From positions 50,494,401-50,558,400 of the forward strand of contig CM049317.1 in assembly GCA_026874595.1 (NCBI GenBank): 64,000 bases of DNA. Direction: 5' to 3'. The stretch comes from Sipunculus nudus (Eukaryota > Annelida > Sipuncula > Golfingiida > Sipunculidae). Under the pieces are notes generated by a model. It was not told where the DNA came from and ran no database searches. It saw nothing but the letters and a program-made list of their open reading frames with translations. Shown piece by piece: positions 24,901 to 34,548 of the stretch. The position numbers and the translations under genes were made by a program. Position 1 is the stretch's first letter. Each line of letters opens with the position of its first letter.

Positions 24901-27900
24901 CTGCCTAGCGTCTGTTTGTGCATCTGTTTCCACACATAAACCCACATATCTCGGGAACCATTTGACCGATCAGGAAAAAAATTTTGTACAAATGTAGCCC
25001 TTGGATAGCTTTATGACATAAACAAAAATGGTTGCGCCACCTGCAGCCATTTTCGCACAGCGTCCATATGTTTGTCTGCCTTTGGTTAAAATCACTCATA
25101 TCTCTGCAGTGGTTTGACCAAATTACCTGTAATTCGGCATGCATATACATCTTGGATAGCTTTTTTGATTTTATGACAGGTGGCGCCAGCTTCATTCACG
25201 TTCACGCTGCAGACATTAATGCTTATATCTCCGGACTCGTTTGACCAATCAGGAAAAAGATTCTACACAGATGTAGCCCTTGGATAGCTTTATAACATAC
25301 ACAAAAATGGTGGCGCCACCTGCAGCCATTTTTGCACAGCGTCCATCTGTTTGTCTGCTGTGGGATAAAAACACTCATATCTCTGCAGTGGTTTTACTTT
25401 TCCACCTGAAATTTTGCATGTGTATACATCTTGGATAGTTTCTAGTTCAAATAACAGGTGGCGCCACCTGCAATCATGTTTACGTGGCAGACATCCATTC
25501 TAATATGTAACACATGTAACTCTATTTCCCCTTGCCACTCAATCCGTACCTTACTTCACCCGTCCTACTCTGATTTTGGCGGATACACGTAGCCGCTAGT
25601 CAACTACCCATTTTCTAGTTTCAGTTAGTCATTATATTATGACGTCTTAAAGTCAACACATATGATTATGCATGTTTTATCATAATTAATGTGTGTTTGC
25701 ATTGGCTGGTTCCTATGCCTCGCATGCACTGGTTAGACTGCTGATTAATGAACCACGTTTTCAAAGGTGTGATAACTATTCCATTTGTGCATATGAGCAT
25801 CATCAAATCCTGGTCATCTTAGTTGCTGGGGCATCTTATTCCAAGGGTTCATATTTGAAATTATTTCCATTAGAGTAATATCCTGAAAATAAAACCCTCA
25901 CTAAAATAAAGCAATATATTTTGCCACAAGTAAGTCATTTGTCAAATAGACCTTTGATCATATGGTCAGTCAAGCCTACTTAAACAATTCCCATTACATG
26001 GTATTTTACTTGATATTTGTCTTTAGACATAGTAGCAAATTTTCTTTCGGCCTTTCACCAGGCAATACAAATTCAGTTGTCTTTAATTGTAACAGAAACC
26101 TATTTTTGTTACCGTGAATCAGTTTCAGACACATTTGACAAAATATTGAAAAATATCTATCATGAAAACCATATAGTGATTTGCAATGTGTGAATCACTG
26201 TATTGTGATATACTGATATATCGATAATAATGCTCAGCCTCTTATAATCTATAGTCTTATATGAAGTGGTGTAACCTGTGATTGTGTTTATTAGCTCAGC
26301 TGACTGAAAGTCATCTGAGCTATAGCGGTCAACCTTTGTCTGTCGTCCGTCTGTTCGTCTGTCCGTTAACCAGGCACAAAATCATAACCACAATAGACCT
26401 GGAATCTTCTAACTTGACATCGTGGGAGATCCACAAAAAAATCTCCTTTGAAACCTGAAATTAGGTCTCTGTTACCTATATTCTTTGAGCTATGGGGCTC
26501 CAAAGTACCCCCCCCCCCCCCCAGAATAATTGAAAATTTTATACAAAAGCTCAAGTATCTGAACAACTAATGCATTGATCACCATAATTTTTTGCATGGA
26601 TATTGTTCATGGGGTGTTTCATCAGTTTGTGCAGACTGGTGGCGCCACCTGTATTTTTTCTATTTTTTCACGATTTTTTTTCTCTATTTTTGAATCCTCT
26701 TAAGATGCGGTCATCTGTTAACGGGGCACAAATCGTAACAACTGGACCTAGGATCTTCTCTCTTGACATGCAGAGATGCCCATGGAAAGTCTCTTTGAAA
26801 ACCTAAAATTAGATCTCTGTTTCTCATAACATCTGAGCTATAGGGCTCTGAAGTACCCCCCAGAATAATGGAAAATTTGATACAAAAACTCTAGTAACTG
26901 AACAACTATTGCATTGATCACCATGATTCTTTGCATGGATATTGATCCTGAAATGTGTCATCAGTTTCTGCAGTCTGGTGGCGCCACCTGTATTTTTTTA
27001 ATTTTACAATATTTTTCTCTATTTTTGAGACCTCTTAAGATGCGGTCATCTGTCAACAGGGCACAAATTGTAACGACTGGACCTAGAATCTTCTCTGTTG
27101 ACATTCAGAGAGGCCCTTGAATAGTCTCTTCGGAAATCTTAAATTAGGTTTCTGTTACCCATAACCTCTGAGCTAAAGGGGCTCCGAATTACCCCCAGAA
27201 TAATAGAAAATTTGATACAAAAGCTCAAGTAACTATACAACTATTGCATTGATCACCATGATTCTTTGCATAGATATTGATCATGGAATATTTCCTCAGT
27301 TTCTGCAGTCTGGTGACGCCAACTGTATTTTTTTCGATTTTTTACCAATTTTTTTTCTCTATTTTTGAGACTTCTTAAGATGCAGTCATCTCTTAACAGG
27401 GGACTAATCATAACAACTGGACCTGGAATCTTCTTACTTGATATCAAAAGAGGTCCATGAAAAATCTCCTTGAAAACCTGAAATTAGGTCTGTTATCCAT
27501 GACCTCTGAGCTATGGGGCTCTGAAGTACCCCCTAGAATAATGGAAAATTTGATACAAAAGCTCAAGTAACTGAACAACTAATGCATTGATCACCATGAT
27601 TCTTTGCATGGATATTGATCCTGAAATGTGTCATCAGTTTCTGCAGTCTGGTGGCGCCACCTGTATTTTTTTAATTTTACGAATTTTTTCTCTATTTTTG
27701 AGACCTCTTAAGATGCGGTCATCTGTTAACAGGGCACAAATTGTAACGATTTGACCTAGAATCTTCTCTCTAGACATGCAGGGAGGCCATGAAAAGTCTC
27801 CGTGCAATCTGAAATTAGGTCTCTCTTACCCATATCCTTCAAGCTATAAGGCTTCAAAGTATCCCTCAGAATAAAGGGAAATTTGATACAAAGCTCTAGT

Positions 27901-30900
27901 ATCTGAATAACTAATGCATTGATAACCATGATTTTTAGCTGAGCTGACTGTAAGTCATCTGAGCTTTAGCAATCACTCTTTGTCCGTCATCTGTCTGTCT
28001 AGCTGTCTGTCTGTTTGTTAACCAAGCACAAATCGAACTGCTGGACCTGGAATCTTCTTTAATTGACATCAAGAGAGGTCCATGAAAAATCTCCTTGAAA
28101 ACCTAAAATTAGGTCTCAGTTATCCATATCCATCAAGCCACGGCCCCGAAGTCCCCCCAGAATAATGCAAAATTTTATACAAAAGCTCAAGTATCTGTAT
28201 AACTACTGCAATAATCACCATGATTCTTTGCATGAATATTAATCATGGAATGTTCCATCAATTCCTGCAGACTGGTGGCACCACCTTTAATTTTTTTTTA
28301 AATTTTTAGCTCAGCTGACTTTCAGTCATGCTGGGCTATAGCGATGGGTCTTTGTCCGTCGTCCTTCCGTCTGTCCGTCCGGCCATCCGGCCGGCCCTCA
28401 GGCCGGCTGTCCGGCCGTTAGCAGGGCACAAATCGTAACCGTAGGGGCTAGGGCCATGAACCCTATGCAGTCTTAGAGGTTCTAAAAAGACCTACTTGCA
28501 AACCTGAAATTAGGTCACTGCGACCTATATTCTCGAAGTTATTGGGTGTGTTTGCACCCCCCAGAAATAATTCTTTTAGCCAAAATTTTCATCCCAAACC
28601 TTCCATCTTTCACATACAGCTCACCTACCAACAGGAGAAGAACCATAATTATTTTGAGGTCACAAGGTCAAAGGTCAAGGTCAAAGAACCAACTTCTTTG
28701 AAAAGCCTGTGGATGTATTTTAAGCCAAGCCTTTCATCCCAATTCTTTGATCTTTCACATATAGCTCACCTACTAAGTGGGAGAAGAATCCTATATATAG
28801 ATGTTGAGGTCACTAGGTCAAAGGTCAGGGTCACAGGATCCACTTCTTTGAAAAGGTTGTGGACACATTTCAAGGTAGACCTTTCATTCCAAACCTTTCA
28901 GCACTGATATCGCTTCTATGCCAACAGGGGAAAAGACCTGTTGATTTTGAGGTCAAATGTCAAGTTCACAGCACCCTCTTCTTGCGTGGAGTCATTTTCA
29001 GGCAAACTTTTCAATCTATACTTTCCATCTGTCATATATGGCTTACCTACCAATAGGGGAAGAAGCCTATTGAAGTTGAGTTCAAAAGGTCAAAGGTCAA
29101 GGTCACAATATTGTTCTAAATGCTTGTGAACATATATCAAGTGAAACTGTTAACCCAAACCTTCAGTCTTTCACATATGCCACATCTATGCATCACTCAA
29201 TGTGATTCAAACTTCATATTTATGGATCCTTTTGCATGAAGAAATAACTAATTGATTTTGAGGTCAGCTGGTCAGGAGGTTAAAGGTTGCAGGCCTAAGT
29301 TATTCACTCATTGGTTGCCAAGTAATTACACCGGGCCAGATGTAATTGGTTAGTAGTTACCCATCATTTAGAAAGAATCCAGTTGATATGTGGGCAAAAG
29401 GCCAAGGTCATAGGTCAGGTCAACTTATTTTGTAGACCATCTCTATTTTTCTTGTATATATAAGCTTGCACTCCAGCTGGTACATCTCACCATGTGGCTG
29501 TAATTGTGAGTGACACTGGTGACATATGACTCCCTTTTGTATCAGGCTATAAAGTGATAAGGCTGAGTGATAAGTACCTCGTTACTGCATAACAAAATAC
29601 TGTTGTTGGAATACTTCAGCCAGGAATTAACACTATGAGAGTATAGTATTAAGGTTTAGCTACTGCTTTATAAGATGATGGGAACATTTTGCAGTTTTAT
29701 TTTATGGAATCATAGCAATAAACTTAGTTTCCTAGATATCTGAATATTTTTATATAAATCACCACATATAAAAGCAAGTGTTTGTTCTCATAATATGTGG
29801 ATGTGTACTTGATTTAGGATGGCTTTATTTTATTACAAGACTCTTAGTCATGCTTTCTGCATTTCTTTTCTTTCAGGTTTTGCAGTTAACCAACCCTGCT
29901 GACCCCATTGAAAAGCAGAGTGATAACAAAAAATATTGGACCTACACTTTTACATTTGCATATCTGTAAATCTGATATGAGCGCCTGAACATGCCTTTTG
30001 AATTGTTTTGGACATTCATTACTGTAACATCATTTGGAGAATTTGCCCCAAGTTTGGTCTCTTATTGGATGATGTGTGATATCAAATGTCAAACTTGTCA
30101 GAAATCCATTATGTCTGCAAGTTAGCCACCTCAGAAATCCTTTTTTCAGTGCAGTTTCAGTAATTTTCCTTCAATTTTTGGTCCGATTTAGAGAATGGTT
30201 GTTGTCTGATTTCAGACCTGTCAGAAGTCCAAAATGGCCACCAGGCAACCATCTTTAAATTCCTTTTGATCATATTATCTCAAGAACTGTTAAAGTGAAG
30301 GCAGTCGGACGTATATTAATGTAATCTTGCAAAGGATTGGGTCAAATATTTCTTAATAAATATTATCAGCATATATGAAAGTGCAGTACAGTTGGCTTGT
30401 ATTGAATAAAAATTCATACAGAAGAACCTTTTTCTCAATAATTCTTGCTTGGATTTCCTTGATTTTTTTGCTATATATTTTGATCTTATATTTGCCCGTT
30501 GTGGTGTTCCTTTTGAGACTGACAGGTATCAAGTAAGCTATGGGAATAGTTCTGGATACCTTAACAATCATACATTTTCCTCAGACCATCAATTCACTGT
30601 GTTTTAACCAGACATAGGTGATATATATTTCTGTTGTCGTACAAAATTTCAACAAATTGGCAAATTGGTTCTTCAAAATTTGACTGGAAGTTGTGAATCT
30701 CAGCCCATGATGTCACAGGTTATGCTTGGCAACTGAGCGCCATGACCATGGGTCACTTGTTACGATTTTTTTTTCTCTTTTTTTTTCAGACCTGCAATGA
30801 AACTGTCATCTGTTAACAGGGCACAAATTGTAACCGCTGGACCTGAAATCTTCTCACTTCAAATCTAGGAAGGTCCATGAATAATCTTCATGGAAACCAG

Positions 30901-33900
30901 AAATGAGGTCTCTGTTACCAATAATCTTTAAACTATGGGGCTGTGAAGTACCCCCCCCCCCCTCCAGAATAATAAAAATTTTGATACAAAAGATCAAGTA
31001 TCTGAATACTTACTGCATTGATCACCATGATTATGTGCATGAACATTGATCATAGGGTGTTCTGTCACCTCCTGCAGGCTGCTGGTGCCACCTGTATTTT
31101 TTCCATTTATTATGATTTTTAGCTCAGCTTACTATAAGTCATCTGAGCTATATTGTGGTCCATTGTCCGTCGTCTGTCTGTCTTGCCGTCCGTCTGTCCG
31201 TAGATTTGGCACGTTTTGAAACCCTGAGACCTAGGAATCCAAAATTTGGCACAATGTTAGATGTCCCCAAGATCTCCTACCAAGCCAAAAACTGGGTCTT
31301 TGCGACTTCATTCCTTTGAGAAATAAAGGAAAAACCTCAATTTTTTATTAAAAACATATTTTCACACTTCAAGACTGCCAAATATCAAAACCAGTCATCT
31401 GTTTTTCCTTATATTTACCATAAATAATCCTCTATATATAGTTCCTATGTACATGCCAGAAATTAGGTCTGTATTATATAATTTTAAAAGTTATGGGCCC
31501 CGAACATAATGCATTTTGTAAATAATCAAGAAAGAAATTTGATCACTTAACACAAAACTTGTTAAAGCTAAGCACTTTTTTTTCCAGTAATATAACTTTT
31601 ATTAATCAAAATTAAATTGTATCCTCAAAATTAGATCAAACTCTTTTAAATTTTTAAAAATATTAGCAAAAGTAGAAAGTTGGTACTTAAATTTTGCGCA
31701 ACTTTGACCATGGCATGTTTTTTTTCCTGTACCTGCTTTGGATTTTATTTTCAAAGCAGGTTTTGATAGCATTTCAACTGTTAACACCAAAAATTTGAAA
31801 CCAGTTGATCAAAAACAGTAGATTTTATTCAAGTTTTCAAGCACCATGTCACATATTGTTTACATCAAGCAAGTGTTATGCAGTTTGCTAGAGCTCAGCT
31901 CCCCAGCTTCAGCTCTAAGTTTTTTAAATTTGGCATACAGTTAAATTTCTCCAAAATCCCCTACCATGCCAAGAATTTGGTCACTAGGACTTAATTCCTT
32001 CGAGATATTAATGAAAAACTTAATTATTCAATTAAAAACCCATTGTTACACTTTAAGACTGCCTAATATCAAAACCACTGATCTGACTTTGATCATATGT
32101 AATGTACATATTTTTCTATACATTCACTATGCACATGCCAGAAATGATGTCAGTATTCTTTTTTTTAAAAATCAAGAAATATATTTACTCCCTTAACAAG
32201 AGGATTGCTGAAGCTTTATTGCATAAGAATGGGAATTCAGGTAAAATGAAAGTATTTGAATACCAGTGCAGATACTTTCAATATGTATTCATGAATGCAT
32301 TCATGAATATATTCTATATTATTTTAATAATCATTTCAGTTATATTTTATTTTAAAAAATCATATGATTTTCTTATTTTTTTTATTAAAAAATTATATTG
32401 GCACAATATTTGTTATTAAATTTTAATAAATAGTTAGCTCTTTTATTATATGTGCTGCTTATTAGTTATATGGCCAAGTCAAAATCTGTGTGACAATAAC
32501 ACTCCATTTGTTAATAAAATAAATGAAATCAGTCCTCTTCCCTGTCTCCAAAAATACCCTCAAAATCATACATAAGCTAAACACCAACAACTCATAATAA
32601 AGCTTATATTAATTACCACACAAAACCAGCATGTGCCTCATTCCGTAATCATAGTTTTTATCATAAATAACAGCTGAGCGCCGTGACCCATGGGTCTTTT
32701 GTTTTTTTTTTGTTTTTTAGACCTGCAAAGAAACTGTTTACTGTTAACATGGCACCATTTTGAATCTGCTGGACCTGGAATTTTCTATCTTGACATCAAA
32801 GGAGGTTCATGAATATATCTCTATGGAAACCTGAAATTAGGTCTCTCTTACCCAGATTCTCCGAGCTATGGGGCTCAGAAGTACCCCTCAGAATAATTGA
32901 AATTTTTATGTTAATTATATTTCAAATACATCTTAAAATACACTCTTTGTATTTTCATGTTCAGCTGAGCGTCATGGCCCATGGGCAACTTGTTGTTAAT
33001 TCAGTTGTCTATCTGTCATGCTGAGTTTTTGCAATTTTATCATTAAGTGCAAACAGATGTAGTCTCCCCTATATTCTTTTTCTGAATATAGATTCAACAT
33101 AAAGTTTTCTTTAAGAGATGAATCCATAAATAGTACCTCTTAAATCTTAAATTACCTGTATATCATTTATGAAAATACTATAGAGAGATAATTAACAACC
33201 AAATATTTGAACATTTTTTATTTCTTACATGCAGAAGAACACATCTCATGTGGAATACAAGCTAGGGTTATTGCTACAATAACTGATTTTTGTAGGGCAA
33301 ATACCAATTTCTGAAGAACAAGTTTATATATTACTTGCCTAATAGGAAGAGCTACTTTCAAAAGTTAATGTTCAGCCCTCTTTGTTGAAAATAACATGTA
33401 TTTCTACAGTAGTTTATATTTATTTATTTCAGGGAAAGTTGCTCCATGGAGTTTGGTTAAGCAGGGAGAGAGTGCAAGGTTACAGTCATTTGGATATTTT
33501 GATGGAGGCAGATCAAATGACTTGTTTCAGTGGCAATCCACACTTTCAAATAACTTGATGTTTCTTGTGTCTAACTCTGTTTATTTACGACCGAGGTTAT
33601 ATAAGCCAGTGGTGCCTTACCAGGAGCCTATAGAATACAGCATAAAGTTATTACAAGTTGGCAATACATCTTTCACACATCTTGAAGAAATGAGACTTGC
33701 TGAGACCAAAGAGGTTTTATGTAATTCTGTTGTCAAACTGGTAGCAGTCAACAAGAAAACCAGGAAGCCAAACACACTGCCAGATTCCTTCCTAGAGGCC
33801 TTTAAAGACATCACTCACCAAGCTCCTACACATATAGACCAAAATAAGAGAATATCAGCTGTTCTACCTCCAGTGACCTCATTTACATATAGTTCAAAGG

Positions 33901-34190
33901 TTGAATATAGTGACCTTGATTATTATTTCCATACAAACCATTCCAATTACATTAAGTTTGTCCTAAATGGGATAAATGCCGCAAGCAGAAGTAATCAATT
34001 GATATCTCTCACAGGAGATATATCATTTAAGAATTTGAAAGAGATGCATCTGTTGTATCAAGGAGAGACAACTGCCGGGGATGATATTACGACTTATGTA
34101 TGGCAGGAACCTGACGACCCGTACACAGTGAATGCAATTATACAGAAGAAGGATATACCAGTGTTCACCAGCTTAATGGTGTTTGAATAA
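9869..34190 (+). CDS. Mitochondrial-type double-hotdog thioesterase-like protein, three coding exons
   Basis: Joining 9869-9972, 24415-24509 and 33433-34190 gives one open frame of 318 codons plus TAA. Splice phases match exactly (GG|G, then A|GG) and all junctions are GT-AG. Residues 1-34 are basic, with no acidic residue, and contain RRHLSTSS, typical of a mitochondrial presequence. Exon 3 carries two hotdog-like halves. The first is roughly residues 85-190, with VNKKTRKPNTLPD closing it like the VD...TGRP.PLPD segment of acyl-thioesterases. The second is roughly 215-318, with VEYSDLDYYFHTNHSNY at about 223-239 matching the D-x-D-x3-H-x-N-x3-Y pattern of 4HBT enzymes. The family hydrolyses acyl-CoA or acyl-ACP thioesters; two hotdogs in one chain recall acyl-ACP thioesterases. 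Substrate and mitochondrial location are inferred. Introns of 14.4 and 8.9 kb are filled with mobile elements. No frameshift or internal stop is seen. Confidence 0.85.
9973..10659 (+). other. Start of intron 1, unique part
   Basis: Donor GTAAGC at 9973. No exon-like sequence recognised in this stretch. Confidence 0.5.
10660..10945 (+). repeat. Dispersed repeat R1, copy 3 (5'-truncated)
   Basis: Lacks the leading hairpin but keeps TTTGCATTCACTTA, CCCATATTCCCATGTTC, ATTTGTGAATATTCC, CCTGATCATG and CCACACCAAAA. It also runs on into a tail (CCCTGAAAATACATCAGAT to CTCCTGGCGGAGG) that copy 1 shares near 270-320. It directly abuts the A element that starts at 10948. Confidence 0.6.
10948..14351 (+). 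mobile_element. HINE-like element A-1 with 337-bp tandem core
   Basis: The 5' end, TTTTTAGCTCAGCTGAC, folds into a hairpin (AGCTCAGCTGACT with AGTCATCTGAGCT). Next comes a GTCC-rich patch, then five to six tandem units of about 337 bp (GGCACAAAT or GGTACAAAT landmarks near 11034, 11374, 11710, 12046, 12386 and 12723). The 3' end is GTCAGCTGAGC (14317), a second copy of the terminal repeat in reverse, followed by the hairpin GACCCATGGGTC and CACTTGTT. A B element (12997-14169) is nested inside. This plan (asymmetric terminal inverted repeats, hairpins, tandem-repeat core, T|T target, no protein) is that of non-autonomous Helentrons such as DINE-1 and pearl. Confidence 0.75.
12997..14169 (+). 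mobile_element. HINE-like element B-1, nested in A-1
   Basis: Starts with the hairpin GTATCCGCCAAAAC-GAA-GTTTTGCGGATAC and ends GATTTTGGCAGATAC, a hairpin and TTCTAGTT. The core has two 280-bp units, each with two GGTGGCGCCACC palindromes (13312, 13461, 13592, 13741). It was inserted into the T run that follows a palindrome of A-1; A-1 sequence (TTTTCTCTATTTTTGAGA) resumes after it. Copies: 24710-25620 (+) and 60236-61983 (-). Confidence 0.75.
14352..14499. other. Intron 1, unique
   Basis: Short AT-rich segment between A-1 and the SINE; nothing recognised. Confidence 0.4.
14500..14745 (-). mobile_element. tRNA-derived SINE, diverged copy
   Basis: On the minus strand a tRNA-like head is visible: an A-box-like GGGGTAGAGCGCAGG and, about 40 bases on, a B-box-like TTTCAAATCCC. 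The body after it (GTGAGATTTTTCAC, GGGAAGGCCATACC, GTGCACCTTTTTGCGGC) is shared with the copies at 45420-45715, 49905-50200 and 55440-55700. The open frames here are artefacts. Confidence 0.55.
14746..15069. other. Intron 1, unique AT-rich
   Basis: No repeat partner or exon recognised. Confidence 0.4.
15070..15430 (+). repeat. Degenerate tandem array related to the head of exon 2
   Basis: About five degenerate units of 58-85 bp. The unit near 15226-15295 keeps ACAAGT, TATATTTAATG, AGTGAGCC, CAAATCATCTCTTGT. The unit near 15331-15395 keeps GACCAACAAG, ACATTAAAT, CTGGTGATCCCTGA. Both match exon 2 (24415 on: GATCAACAAG, ATTCAATGCCTGGTGAGCC, CTGACAAATCC). Units are separated by pyrimidine-rich TAGG. 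A nest of mobile elements (15470 to about 24290) separates this array from the units beside exon 2. Confidence 0.65.
15747..18059 (+). mobile_element. HINE-like elements A-3 and A-4, fused, long subtype
   Basis: A-3 begins at 15747 with the AGCTCAGC hairpin and a GGCC-rich patch (15820-15850). It continues with AGGTCA-rich units (16095-16400) and an exon-like piece at 17292. At 17573 a second A 5' end starts, and a single 3' end (GTCAGCTGAGC...CACTTGTT) closes at 18059. A-3 lacks the 600-bp 3' part present in its relatives at 28306-30761 and 36630-40914, so A-4 either replaced it or recombined with it. Confidence 0.6.
18060..19185 (+). other. Middle of A-2, AT-rich
   Basis: Resumed A-2 sequence, then AT-rich DNA without coding signs. 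A short C run occurs near 18543. Confidence 0.4.
19186..20946 (+). mobile_element. HINE-like element C-1
   Basis: The 5' end, GTATCCCCAGACAAAGTCGG, folds back on GGATAC; the 3' end is TGTCTGGGGATAC followed by the hairpin GGCACC-TGC-GGTGCC and AAGAAATGTCTAGTT. The outer repeat is thus inverted but offset from the 3' end, as in the A and B elements. The core has 289-bp units, each with two AGGTCA-rich blocks, and one GGTGGCGCCACC (19509). A second copy is at 38908-40746. Confidence 0.75.
21052..21253 (+). repeat. 5' fragment of a B-type element
   Basis: TTTGTTTCCAGGAAAATTC, CAGGGTCACCTGTGAAGTGG and neighbours match the 5' region of B elements (compare 24780-24870). Its hairpin and core are missing. 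Confidence 0.45.
22213..22687. mobile_element. TTAA-flanked MITE, copy 1
   Basis: A 475-bp segment bounded by TTAA (22213-22216 and 22684-22687). The ends are imperfect inverted repeats: TTAAAGGGGCCCAATCACCT on the left and AGGTGGATGGGCACCTTTAA on the right. TTAA duplication is typical of piggyBac- and Kolobok-type transposition. There is no transposase, so it is non-autonomous. Confidence 0.7.
22856..23332. mobile_element. TTAA-flanked MITE, copy 2
   Basis: A 477-bp direct copy of the previous MITE, only 168 bp downstream. It is bounded by TTAA at 22856-22859 and 23329-23332, with weaker inverted ends (TTAAAGGGGCCAAATCAC and GATGAATGGGTTCCTTTAA). Interior blocks such as GGTAATCCCTTGGAGCTTT and GGCATCTGGCAGCA are shared. 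Confidence 0.7.
24299..24414 (+). repeat. Two 58-bp tandem copies of the exon 2 head, each with an acceptor
   Basis: Units start at 24299 and 24357, and exon 2 itself is the third at 24415; the period is exactly 58 bp. Each unit begins GATCAACAA and ends with a pyrimidine run plus TTTTTAGG. Translated in the exon 2 frame they read INNYIQHWVTPDKS and INKYILCLVT, against INKYIQCLVSPDKS in the exon. Each ends in the in-frame TAG that forms the next acceptor, so use of an upstream acceptor would stop translation. Confidence 0.85.
24415..24509 (+). CDS. Coding exon 2 (95 nt)
   Basis: Acceptor TCTTTTTAG|G at 24414/24415 and donor TTCCA|GTGAGT at 24509/24510. It encodes the rest of codon 35, residues 36-66 and the first base of codon 67, including LPGFVMGDMDRS just before the hotdog region. 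The first half is homologous to a tandem repeat upstream; the second half (LPGFVMGDMDRS) is not repeated. Start and end phases fit exons 1 and 3 with no adjustment. Confidence 0.8.
24510..24709 (+). other. Start of intron 2
   Basis: Donor GTGAGT, then AT-rich sequence up to the B element. Confidence 0.5.
24710..25620 (+). mobile_element. HINE-like element B-2
   Basis: Complete: the 5' hairpin GTATCTGCCAAAAC/GTTTTGCGGATAC; a CCGCCGCTGCCGCC-rich patch; two core units with exact palindromes at 25309 and 25457 and degraded ones near 25031 and 25178; the 3' inverted repeat TTTTGGCGGATAC; hairpin arms GTAG/CTAC; and a final TTTTCTAGTT. It is flanked by T on both sides. Confidence 0.75.
25621..26289 (+). 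other. Intron 2, unique AT-rich
   Basis: No repeat partner, exon or RNA gene recognised. Confidence 0.4.
28306..30761 (+). mobile_element. HINE-like element A-6, long subtype, nested
   Basis: The most complete long-subtype copy: 5' hairpin at 28308, GGCC-rich patch (28380-28420), AGGTCA-rich units (28655-29110), a 1.6-kb 3' region with an exon-like piece at 29877, and the 3' end ACTGAGCGCC, GACCATGGGTC, ACTTGTT at 30761. It sits in the T run after a palindrome of the outer A core. It serves as the empty-site reference for the C-2 insertion in A-9. Confidence 0.7.
29877..29969 (+). pseudogene. Exon-like segment inside A-6 (30 codons, origin unknown)
   Basis: After a strong polypyrimidine tract and CAG acceptor (29874-29876), an open frame of 30 codons reads NPADPIEKQSDNKKYWTYTF in its middle, then ends in TAA. 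The copies at 17292 and 38189 have the same acceptor and similar DNA but are broken by early stops. This could be a host exon fragment carried by the element, as known for Helitrons, or chance; I do not recognise the peptide. Confidence 0.3.
31118..32703 (+). mobile_element. HINE-like element A-7, nested
   Basis: 5' hairpin at 31121 (AGCTCAGCTTACTATAAGTC); two tandem blocks starting with CAAAATTTGGCA-like and ATTTGGCATACAGTT sequence (31240 and 31925), each about 690 bp; 3' end CAGCTGAGCGCCGTGACCCA, then TGGGTC and TTTTGTT at 32703. The outer A core resumes directly after it. Confidence 0.65.
32995..33432 (+). other. End of intron 2
   Basis: Unique sequence ending in the acceptor TTTATTTATTTCAG at 33419-33432. 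Confidence 0.5.
33433..34190 (+). CDS. Coding exon 3 (both hotdog halves)
   Basis: Acceptor ATTTCAG|GG; stop TAA at 34188-34190. Encodes residues 67-318. The ATG at 33396 in the same frame lies in the intron, upstream of the acceptor, and is not the start. AT content is lower and codon use more regular than in the flanks, and no homopolymer artefacts are present. Confidence 0.88.
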
Positions 34191-34237
34191 TGAAACAGCA
34201 TTCTAAGAAAATATTGTATTTGTATTATTTTTAACAT

Positions 34238-34243
34238 AATAAA
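34238..34243 (+). promoter_or_regulatory. Polyadenylation signal AATAAA
   Basis: Perfect hexamer 48 bases after the stop codon, followed by a T/GT-rich stretch (TGTTGTGTTTTTTTTTGTG) at about 34258-34276. This fits a very short 3' UTR. Confidence 0.7.
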
Positions 34244-34263
34244 AATGTTATATGCTCTCTGTT

Positions 34264-34548
34264 GTGTTTTTTTTTGTGAGCTAATGTGGTGGTGCTGAAT
34301 TACCGGTCATCTGTTCTTTAACCTATACTCTCTCACAAATGCCAGGAGCTACCATCACCAAATCGTATGTCAATTTTGGTCACGTTCAGGTGTTGTGTTT
34401 TTTTGCACCACTAGCAACCACTTGCATTAATTATCAAGATACTATTGGTTTTATATAAAATTATTAATTATTCTGGGGTGCACAAATCATCCCCATGACT
34501 CGGAGCATAGAGGTCGCAGTGATACAATATCTGGTTTCCACAGAGATT
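34264..34548 (+). repeat. Fragment of a D element
   Basis: TGTGAGCTAATGTGG, GCCAGGAGCTACCATCACC and TTTTGGTCACG match the D family start and core. It begins just past the gene's polyadenylation signal. Confidence 0.4.

Larger units (their letters stand above)
26290..32994 (+). mobile_element. HINE-like element A-5 (outer copy) with nested A elements
   Basis: The 5' hairpin lies at 26291-26325 and is followed by 337-bp core units (GGCACAAA landmarks near 26374, 26726, 27060, 27735) with GGTGGCGCCACC at 26639, 26977 and 27650. Another A 5' end appears at 27933. Core sequence resumes after each nested element (30762-31117 and 32704-32960), and a 3' end (CAGCTGAGC, GCCCATGGGC, AACTTGTT) closes at 32994. 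The two nested full copies are listed separately. Confidence 0.65.

Noticed and set aside
33396-33431. ATG at 33396 as start of a 264-residue single-exon protein
   Set aside because: The 12 upstream codons are AT-rich intron containing the pyrimidine tract and acceptor. A three-exon model with exact phases and a targeting leader explains the data better.
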